Positions 56,470-64,000 of a DNA stretch of 64,000 nt are shown here, one piece after another. Numbering within the stretch: position 1 is the first letter of the stretch; every line of letters starts with the position of its first letter. The notes beneath the pieces are model-generated. The model was not told where the DNA came from. It ran no database searches and was given only the letters and a program-made list of their open reading frames with translations. This DNA comes from Tragulus kanchil. Lineage: Eukaryota; Chordata; Mammalia; Artiodactyla; Tragulidae. The stretch covers positions 174,435,501 to 174,499,500 of the forward strand of contig JAIOJX010000004.1 in the NCBI GenBank assembly GCA_022376925.1, read 5' to 3'. The position numbers and the translations under genes are program-made.

Positions 56470-56661
56470 GCATTTTGTGCATTGGATAAAGAGGACACCG
56501 GGTTTGTAAAGGCTTCGGATTTTGGAAAGGTTCTGAAGGATTTCTGTTACAAACTAACAGATAGCCAGTATCATTATTTTTTGAGAAAACTGAGAATTCA
56601 TCTCACCCCTTACATAAATTGGAAATATTTTCTCCAGAACTTCGGCAGTTACGTTGAAGAG
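56470..56661 (+). CDS. EFCAB6: EFCAB6 exon G, right copy (probable duplicate)
   Basis: Identical to 55351-55542 with the same acceptor and donor, displaced by 1,119 bp in pair 14. A transcript with both would repeat 64 residues in frame. The surrounding 450 bases on both sides are copied too, so I take it as an assembly duplicate. Confidence 0.82.
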
Positions 56662-57504
56662 GTAAGCGTCCTGCAGCACATACGCATTTCTTTTGGCAAA
56701 GGGCTAAAATTAGTCTTTGCAAACCAGATAATTGATTAAAACCATGTCACATAGATTGGCAGTCACCTCAGTCAATTAGTTTATTCTAAATGAAAATGGA
56801 TATAAACTCTACATCAAACGTTAGAAGGGGCATATGTATCCTATTCTTCACTGGAAAACCATTTTCTTTTACTTACTCTCAAAGAAGTTGCGGGGGGCCT
56901 GTGTTTTGATTAGAGTTCCAGGAATCGTAAGTCCCTGAAGACGATGTGGTGTCCTGAGAAGTGAGGCCACACTGCGTCAGGCCCCGAGGGACCCGGGACC
57001 CACTTGGGAGATGTTTGTTGAGGGCCCACTGTGTGCCCGGCCCTGGGCTGTGCATCAGCCAGTCCTGGCGTGTGGAGCACTGTGGTTGTGATGGGGTCCT
57101 GCGGGTGTCTAAGAGGGCTTCCTGGAGGAGGCTGACCGCGGGGCTCTCGTTCCTCCCAGGGACCACTCCTCTGGCTGCACGAGCTGTTCCTTCTTAGGCT
57201 GTTTGTCCGTCCCTCCCTGTGAACGGACTGACATCACTAGTGACAGCCCCCGTCCCGTTCGAGTGACCCTGGGTTCTTTGGTCACCATTCTGTGCTGCGT
57301 GTACGCCCAGGCGCCGTGGTCGCTGCCTTCACGGAAGGGGAGATGCAAACAAACATGAAACCCCGCCAGACAACAGCACAGCTGGGTCACAATGGCTGGG
57401 GCTGGAATGCGTTCAACCGCCGCCCCCCCTCGCCCACAGCTGGACGCGTGGGTCATTTCCTGTTACACACGTTTGCATCCAGTGAACATCTGGGTTCACA
57501 AACC

Positions 57505-57610
57505 CTCAGTCGCTTATCTGGGATAAATTCTCGGGAGTGAGATTGCTAGAGCAACTATCACGAGCATTTTTAAGGTTTGAGGTTCATCCCAGCAGTAGTA
57601 ACGGCAGTAA
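57505..57610 (-). mobile_element. L1 3' fragment, antisense
   Basis: GGGATAAATTCTCGGGAGTG, AGATTGCTAGAGC and the following stretch to CATCCCAGCAGTAG agree with the antisense of an L1 ORF2/3' segment. Short and old. Confidence 0.55.
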
Positions 57611-58474
57611 GCTCTATAAAAAAGTCACCGTCCTAACCCTTATATATGTCAGCCGGGAATTCTTTTGGTATCACTAAGAGGTACACGCTAGTAATATTCC
57701 GTTTCACAGACGAGGACACGGGCACCCCGGAGGTGGGTGGTAGCGCGGGTGTGTGACCCCAGAAGCCTGGCTCCCGACGCTAGGCTTCTAAATGCTACCC
57801 CAGCTCCTTGGCGGAGAGTGACTGTCTCAGTCTTTGCCATTTAGATGGACGTTCCCGACGAAATATGATATTGTGTTGCCTGCTTGAAAGCTGTGTAGGT
57901 ATGCCATGATATCCGATTCTGTCTCCAGCGCTCAAGTGTCTGTTACTTTAATATCACAAACTTGAGATGGATCCGTGTTGTCACGTGGGCTTCCGTCCCC
58001 TCCCTGAAGCGGCTGTAACGCAAGCCACTAGGTGCTGAGTGCAGACAGTCTCGTGAAAGCACAGACCCTGGGTGGCTGTTGTCCTCCTGCGAGCGGCGCA
58101 CTGGTGGTCTGCGGTCCTCCCAGAGCAAGCGGAACACAGCCGGCTTCCGGGACTGCGCCCTTCCCCCGCCGGGGGCCCTGTGTGTGGGCCGGCAGGGTCA
58201 CGGAGGGGAGGGCCGGCACAGGTGCCGTTCCGCAGACGCCCCAGGGTGCTGCACCCGTCAGCCTGCACCCGCCAGCCCCTGGGAAGGCTCCCCGGGGAGC
58301 CGCGTCCCGGAGCTCTTGGCCTCATTGGGATCCGACTTCTGCCGGCACTTTCCGATGGTCTCAGCCACCCTGGCTTCCCCTCTGGGAACCGCCTGAAAGG
58401 GCCTCCTCTTTTGTTAGGTCATCGTTGCAAATACCTCCTCCCGGTCTGTGACTTGTCTGTTCTCTTTGTTTAGG

Positions 58475-58630
58475 GTGATTTTCTGCCTGCAGTGCGGGAG
58501 ACCTGGGTTCCATCTCCGGGTTGGAAAGATCCCTGGAGAAGGGAAAGTCTTACCCCCTCCAGTATCCTTGCCTGGAGAATCCATGGTTTGTCCACGGGTC
58601 ACAAAGAGTGGGACACGAGCAACTTTCACA
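58475..58630 (+). mobile_element. Bov-tA SINE, 5'-truncated
   Basis: GATTTTCTGCCTGCAGTGCG, GAGACCTGGGTTCCATC, CCCTCCAGTATCCTTGCC, TGGAGAATCCATGG, then CACAAAGAGTGGGACACGAG. The region around the usual GACAGAGGAGCCTGG is deleted. Confidence 0.85.
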
Positions 58631-59194
58631 TGGTGACTTACACTATCTTTATGTGAATTACACCTTTTCCCTGATTTTTAAAGAAATACCTATTGGGAAA
58701 ATTTTGGAAAATACAGGAAAGTGTAAAAAAAGAGAAAACAGTCATTTAACGCCATGATAATGGTACGACAGGAACAGCCTCCATCCTGAGCAGCAAAACG
58801 CCTGAGCTCCAGGTCCAGCCCGCGGTCGCTCACCTGGCCGGCGCCCGAGTGAGGGAGGGAACCAGGCGGAGCAGGTGGGCTCCCCAAGTCAGGCACCCCC
58901 GCCTGCTTCCTCATCCGAGTGGACGCCAGGCAGGTCAGCTCCAGAGCTGGCCTTCTGCCCGGGCCCACGCTGCCTTGCAGAGCTTATTCATCTGTTCTTT
59001 ACGCATTCTCCCTCCAGTTCTCCACAGTAGGCACACTGCCGGCTGCACCAGCTCGGCCCTGCCTCAGCGCACGGCTCAGTGGCGTCCCGTCCAGCGCCGC
59101 TGCTGCGCAGCCCTCCCAGTCCTCCATCTCCAGAACGCTCTTCATCCTGCAAAACCAAGTCTCTGTCCCTGTTAAACACTTACCGTCCCACCCT

Positions 59195-59545
59195 CCTCCC
59201 CAGCCTCTGGCAAGCACCGTTCTACTTTCTCTGCGAACCCGAACCCTTCCGGCGCCTCGGCTGAGTGAAATCACACCGTATTTGTCCCTCCGCGTCTGGC
59301 TTAGTTCCCGAAGCGGAGCGTCTTCAGGGCTCCTGCGGCTTGGAGCCCGCGGCAGAGCTCCTTCCGGGTGAAGTCTCACGGTCACCCATTGCGTGGATAG
59401 AGCGGGCTTTGCTCGCCCGCGCCTCTGTTGGCCCACGCTTGGCTTGCTTCCGTCCAGGTTGCAGCGCCTGTGGGTAATGCTGGGCGAACCTGCGTGTAGA
59501 CATAGAATGCGTGCTTCTGCACAGTGGAGGTAACACTGTCGATGT
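59195..59545 (-). mobile_element. L1 3' fragment, antisense, CpG-rich variant
   Basis: Layout of CTCTGGCAAGCACCGTTCTA, CTTTCTCTGCGAACCC, GTGAAATCACACCG, TCCGCGTCTGGCTTAG and CACCCATTGCGTGGATAGAG follows the antisense of the L1 3' region (CCTCTGGCAACCACTAATCT type), but with many more G and C bases than expected. Confidence 0.55.
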
Positions 59546-60052
59546 AATCATGTCTTGGTTTTTTTCTTCTTAACATTATTACATTGCGCCATGTCACTTC
59601 AGGTTCTTCCAAACATGAGTTAAATGCCGATATAACATTCCATCTACTCTTTATTTTTAAGCATTTAGAGGGTTTTATTTTTCCAGCTTTTTCCATGATA
59701 ATTTACTCTGAGGCGAACACTTTGTATGCATATCTGTGTCCCCATTTTGGGTTTTTTTCCCTAAAGAAAGAAACGAAGAAATAAAATAACTGGGTTCAAA
59801 AGACAGGCATACTTTTATTGATCTTGAAGGCAGCCCTGTCTTTAAAAGGTAATTTTTTTCTGTTAGGTTGAATCCAATGAAATCGCCATCTTTAGAGTCC
59901 TAAGTGACTGTTGACAGTTTCACGTGGTTTAAGCTAATATTTGTAGAAGGTGCCTGTGTTCCTTTTACCTTGGGTGGAGTGTAGCAATCATTGTGAGCGA
60001 GAAAATTAGTCACCTTGAGGCATAAACTGTGTCATCGCTTTGGTATGAAAGT

Positions 60053-60230
60053 GTCTGTTGCTCAGTCATGTCCAACGCTTTGTGACTCCATGGACTGTGC
60101 CCCTCTGTCCATGGAATTCTCCTGGTAAGCATACTAGATTGGGTGGCCATTCCCTTCTCCAGGGGGTCTTCTCCTCCCAGGGATTGCACCCCCAGCCTGC
60201 TCTTCACCCGCTGTGGCCTGGCTGGCATTG
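60053..60230 (-). mobile_element. Bov-tA SINE, minus strand (second copy 61135-61312)
   Basis: GTTGCTCAGTCATGTCCAACG, CTCCATGGACTGTGCCCC, TCTGTCCATGGAATTCTCC, TTCTCCAGGGGGTCTTC. The tRNA-like part is diverged. Repeated by tandem pair 15. Confidence 0.88.
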
Positions 60231-62206
60231 CCATGTCCGCAGTTTGTCTCTAAAGTGAGGGTCTCGTGGCGTGCACACACTCCCCCACTGTGTCCATCAG
60301 CCGGCGTTTCCTGTGGGCCGCTGGGCACCGGGCACCGGACAGGGTCCTGAGGTCAGCAGTGAGCCAGGGGCCTGCATCCTAGCAAGTGAGACGGACGAGC
60401 AATGACGATACGGGCCAGAATCCCGAATGTGCCGTGAGGTTGAAAAACGCTGGGCGGAGGCGGGCCCGGTGAGAAGCGGACACCTGAGCTGAGGCCCAGG
60501 GGAGGGGAGGGAGAGCCGCCCGGAGAGCCCGGCTGGCTGGAGGCGCTGCCCGGGGCTGGGGCAGGCAGGGAGAGGGGCAGTGCAGGGGAGGGGCGGACGG
60601 GCGGCCCGGTAGCGCTTTGGACAGCAACCATGCTGTCCCAGGGAAGGTCTGGGGAGAGGAGCACCCTGACCACGGGCCACCTGCCTGAGGAGCCTCGGAG
60701 GGCGTCGGGTGGAGAAGACTGAGGGCCCGGGGTCAGCAGGGAGGCCGGGCGCCCTCGGGAGGGACGTGCTGGAGAGGCTTGGCTCTGGATGCATCTGGAC
60801 GGGGTCGGGTGAGGGAACGAGTCGGGAGCCGCTGGGTTCTGGCTCTGACTGGAGAGGGGGCCGGGGTGGGGAGACCGGGCCTGGGTCGGGGGTTCGCTGA
60901 GGCCCGGTCGTGGGGCTTCAGGGGGCTTCCAGGTCTCCGCGTTCCAGTCACCATAGCGTGTCCTTGCCAAGCACCACAGGCACACGCCCAGACCCTCCTG
61001 GTAGCCTCCACGGGGCTGCACTGGCCTCGCTGAGTCCGGGTGGGCTCCGTCCAGGGCCGCGCAGCCCGCCGCCCGCAGGAGGTGTCTCGCTCGAGGGCCC
61101 CTCTGGGCATCCCCCCCGACTTGCTACGCAGTTGTTCTGTTGCTCAGTCATGTCCAACGCTTTGTGACTCCATGGACTGTGCCCCTCTGTCCATGGAATT
61201 CTCCTGGTAAGCATACTAGATTGGGTGGCCATTCCCTTCTCCAGGGGGTCTTCTCCTCCCAGGGATTGCACCCCCAGCCTGCTCTTCACCCGCTGTGGCC
61301 TGGCTGGCATTGCCATGTCCGCAGTTTGTCTCTAAAGTGAGGGTCTCGTGGCGTGCACACACTCCCCCACTGTGTCCATCAGCCGGCGTTTCCTGTGGGC
61401 CGCTGGGCACCGGGCACCGGACAGGGTCCTGAGGTCAGCAGTGAGCCAGGGGCCTGCATCCTAGCAAGTGAGACGGACGAGCAATGACGATACGGGCCAG
61501 AATCCCGAATGTGCCGTGAGGTTGAAAAACGCTGGGCGGAGGCGGGCCCGGTGAGAAGCGGACACCTGAGCTGAGGCCCAGGGGAGGGGAGGGAGAGCCG
61601 CCCGGAGAGCCCGGCTGGCTGGAGGCGCTGCCCGGGGCTGGGGCAGGCAGGGAGAGGGGCAGTGCAGGGGAGGGGCGGACGGGCGGCCCGGTAGCGCTTT
61701 GGACAGCAACCATGCTGTCCCAGGGAAGGTCTGGGGAGAGGAGCACCCTGACCACGGGCCACCTGCCTGAGGAGCCTCGGAGGGCGTCGGGTGGAGAAGA
61801 CTGAGGGCCCGGGGTCAGCAGGGAGGCCGGGCGCCCTCGGGAGGGACGTGCTGGAGAGGCTTGGCTCTGGATGCATCTGGACGGGGTCGGGTGAGGGAAC
61901 GAGTCGGGAGCCGCTGGGTTCTGGCTCTGACTGGAGAGGGGGCCGGGGTGGGGAGACCGGGCCTGGGTCGGGGGTTCGCTGAGGCCCGGTCGTGGGGCTT
62001 CAGGGGGCTTCCAGGTCTCCGCGTTCCAGTCACCATAGCGTGTCCTTGCCAAGCACCACAGGCACACGCCCAGACCCTCCTGGTAGCCTCCACGGGGCTG
62101 CACTGGCCTCGCTGAGTCCGGGTGGGCTCCGTCCAGGGGCCGCGCAGCCCGCCGCCCCGCAGGAGGTGTCCTCGCTCGAGGGCCCCTCTGGGCATCCCCG
62201 CCGACT
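60057..62206. repeat. Tandem pair 15 (1,082-bp unit)
   Basis: Left copy is about 60057-61120 and right copy about 61139-62206, with an offset of 1,082 bp. The left-copy end (61060-61120) has several losses against the right copy (GGGCCGCGCAG against GGGGCCGCGCAG, TGTCTCGCTCG against TGTCCTCGCTCG, CCCCCCCGACTT against CCCCGCCGACTG), then a 17-base spacer GCTACGCAGTTGTTCTG before the right copy. Otherwise near identical. Confidence 0.92.
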
Positions 62207-64000
62207 GCCCAGGCCCGGAGTGTGGGGGAGGGGTGTTTCCAGAGCCCCGAGCGTGGCCCCGCCGCCCGGACACTCGTTCTCCCCGATGCCTTCGCCTCCG
62301 GAAGGATTTTGCTGAGCGTTCTTGCGAGGAGGCTTTGGAGTAATCGCAGCAGGCGTGAGGGCAGAAGGTGCGCTTCGAGACGGGAGGGCCGCTGGCCAGA
62401 GGGGCCGAGGCGGGGCCGAGGGCACCACCCAGCCCCCTGCGCGGCCCCGGCTCTCCCCGTCCGCGGGCAGTGGGCACTGGGGACGACGTGGTTTGGCCCG
62501 GGGCGGGGGTCGCAGTGTGAAGGTGGAGATGCCTTTAGGAGAAGGGTAAGTCGAGGCTGGGCCTTCCGGCCTGAGAGAACATGGGGCCGCTACGGCCGCT
62601 CAGGGCACGTCTCTCTGCTGATGGGGGAGGGGCCCGGTACCCCTCGCTCCAGAATTCAGGTCCCTTTGAGCAGAAGGCGACCCCGGAGACTTCTGAGCAG
62701 GGCCGTGTGGGGTGGCGAGGCGGCCGTGGGCGCACCGTGACCCCGCCCCCGGTGGCGATTTCGGAAGTTTAATCCCAGGCCGACTGTTCCTAACAGAAGG
62801 CGGAGGAGGAACCAACAACAGGAATAGTTAATGCATCCTCCTCAAACTCATTAAATACGACACCAGCCATCCCTTCCTCGAGGGGATGCACCCGCGGCAA
62901 GTAATTAAAAGGAGATTACCGAAATGTAATTAAGGCAGTCGGGACCTCTCCTCGCAGAGGAAGTGCGCTGTGACTAATCCCCAGCCGGAGCGAATCCTGC
63001 TTGGAAAGGGGACAGCTGGAAAGGGAGGGGCGGCGCCGGGCCCAGCCCTGAGGAGCAGGCAGCCGCAGCATCAGGATGGAGGCTGTGCACCTGCTCACCA
63101 CGCGTCTCTCAGAGGGGGCACCCTGCTAACTCTGCACCCCAAGCCCACCTAGACCTGTCTCGTGTGTCTGTCACACACGGCAGGGGCCAGCGCCTCAGCT
63201 CCTGTCGGCACTGGCCTCGAGTCCTCCGTCTCGAGGGCCCCTCTGGGCATCCCCGCCGACTGCCCAGGCCCGGAGTGTGGGGGAGGGGTGTTTCCAGAGC
63301 CCCGAGCGTGGCCCCGCCGCCCGGACACTCGTTCTCCCCGATGCCTTCGCCTCCGGAAGGATTTTGCTGAGCGTTCTTGCGAGGAGGCTTTGGAGTAATC
63401 GCAGCAGGCGTGAGGGCAGAAGGTGCGCTTCGAGACGGGAGGGCCGCTGGCCAGAGGGGCCGAGGCGGGGCCGAGGGCACCACCCAGCCCCCTGCGCGGC
63501 CCCGGCTCTCCCCGTCCGCGGGCAGTGGGCACTGGGGACGACGTGGTTTGGCCCGGGGCGGGGGTCGCAGTGTGAAGGTGGAGATGCCTTTAGGAGAAGG
63601 GTAAGTCGAGGCTGGGCCTTCCGGCCTGAGAGAACATGGGGCCGCTACGGCCGCTCAGGGCACGTCTCTCTGCTGATGGGGGAGGGGCCCGGTACCCCTC
63701 GCTCCAGAATTCAGGTCCCTTTGAGCAGAAGGCGACCCCGGAGACTTCTGAGCAGGGCCGTGTGGGGTGGCGAGGCGGCCGTGGGCGCACCGTGACCCCG
63801 CCCCCGGTGGCGATTTCGGAAGTTTAATCCCAGGCCGACTGTTCCTAACAGAAGGCGGAGGAGGAACCAACAACAGGAATAGTTAATGCATCCTCCTCAA
63901 ACTCATTAAATACGACACCAGCCATCCCTTCCTCGAGGGGATGCACCCGCGGCAAGTAATTAAAAGGAGATTACCGAAATGTAATTAAGGCAGTCGGGAC
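62174..64000. repeat. Tandem pair 16 (1,055-bp unit; right copy cut by window end)
   Basis: Left copy is about 62174-63228 and right copy from about 63229 to the window end (772 of 1,055 bases). The seam reads TCCTCCGTCTCGAGGGCCCC against TGTCCTCGCTCGAGGGCCCC in the left copy. No difference seen in the body. It overlaps the end of pair 15, so CTCGAGGGCCCCTCTGGGCA occurs near 61.09, 62.18 and 63.23 kb. Confidence 0.92.
62795..63000. promoter_or_regulatory. Candidate conserved non-coding element (right copy from about 63850)
   Basis: An AT-rich block in GC-rich intron, with no recognised repeat and no reading frame. It has two TAATTA homeodomain cores (62902-62907 and 62927-62932), GGAGATTACC between them, a TAATCCC (62976) and TAATGCATCC (62829). 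It is partly repeated to the window end by pair 16, with the cores at 63957 and 63982. The regulatory role is inferred from motif clustering alone. Confidence 0.25.

Larger units (their letters stand above)
54904..57142. repeat. Tandem pair 14 (1,119-bp unit; duplicates exon G)
   Basis: Left copy is about 54904-56022 and right copy about 56023-57142. They abut at GACCGCGG/GCTCCTCCTCC. Differences are one short tract after the exon (GTAAGCGCGTCTGC against GTAAGCGTCCTGC), a T-run (CTTTTTGG against CTTTTGG) and two bases near the left-copy end (CTGGGTG against CTGCGGGTG). Confidence 0.93.
56662..64000 (+). other. EFCAB6: EFCAB6 intron downstream of exon G
   Basis: Begins with GTAAGC. I found no further EFCAB6 exon up to the window end. 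It contains Bov-tA elements, antisense L1 pieces, pairs 15 and 16 and a candidate regulatory stretch at 62.8-63.0 kb. The 220-codon-class minus-strand frames near 60.35-62.48 kb are low-complexity Pro/Ser/Arg-rich frames in GC-rich DNA and do not look like genes. 57.6-58.45 kb shows nothing recognised. Confidence 0.7.

Noticed and set aside
19196..57142. Lineage-specific exon duplications giving an EF-hand expansion of EFCAB6
   Set aside because: The flanking introns and SINEs are copied with the exons, unit length is constant at non-exonic pairs as well, seams are noisy, one seam cuts an exon, and a duplicate of exon C would shift the frame.
60353..62477. Minus-strand open frames of 220-222 codons, present twice
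   Set aside because: The repetition comes only from pair 15. The composition is Pro/Ser-rich as expected for GC-rich frames, and no domain or start context is visible.
1251..64000. CRISPR-like or transposon-mediated array of direct repeats
   Set aside because: The pairs share no common sequence, have no spacers of constant size, no terminal repeats and no target-site duplications. Each is just a doubled stretch of local sequence.
57143..64000. The next EFCAB6 exon
   Set aside because: I searched the frames for the continuation of the family (a Trp-Ala-Glu-rich linker followed by another EF-hand) and found no candidate with splice sites. It is probably beyond the window.

Overview
This is mammalian, specifically ruminant, nuclear DNA. 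The window carries the ruminant-specific SINE Bov-tA, 3' pieces of the RTE retrotransposon BovB, and cetartiodactyl tRNA-Glu-derived CHR SINEs, among long introns with canonical GT-AG exons. Nothing seen separates cattle, buffalo, sheep, goat and deer. There is no prokaryotic-style gene organisation, and almost every long open frame in the GC-rich introns is non-coding.

The one gene I can support is EFCAB6 (EF-hand calcium-binding domain protein 6, also DJBP, the DJ-1-binding protein), on the + strand. Seven consecutive internal exons are present: 4799-5031, 17507-17603, 19721-19839, 34362-34556 (or 35440-35634), 42168-42323, 51139-51313 and 55351-55542. Using one copy of each, they join with matching splice phases into exactly 389 codons (1,167 nt) without a stop. 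This corresponds to the middle of the roughly 1,500-residue protein family. Neither end of the gene is in the window: 1-4798 is upstream intron and everything after 56661 appears to be downstream intron. The exons encode a series of EF-hand units. One loop is close to canonical and the others are increasingly degenerate.

The dominant feature of the window is structural. I find 16 tandem pairs in which about 1.0-1.2 kb is immediately repeated in direct orientation, spread from 1.2 kb to the window end. Four coding exons are therefore present twice or three times. The unit length is nearly constant, the copies are almost identical, and small indels concentrate in the last and first tens of bases around each seam. 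The seams fall at unrelated sites (intron, repeat, and once inside an exon). This fits unmerged overlapping contig ends or a gap-filling artefact much better than 16 biological duplications. A few CpG-type transitions between copies suggest that some pairs could be two haplotypes. Collapsing them would remove roughly 17 kb, leaving about 46-47 kb of real sequence.

The rest is intron. There is a GC-rich 16-bp minisatellite (0.9-1.15 kb), an AT-rich island of antisense L1 fossils with a Tigger-type DNA transposon (8.3-12.6 kb), and many CHR and Bov-tA SINEs. There is also a BovB block (34.9-37.7 kb), an L1 3' end (38.7-39.2 kb), a MER1-like hAT element (45.9-46.2 kb), and two AT-rich, homeodomain-motif-bearing stretches (30.3-30.66 kb and 62.8-63.0 kb) that could be conserved non-coding elements. 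I found no convincing new biological system. The most striking signal is the series of seams.
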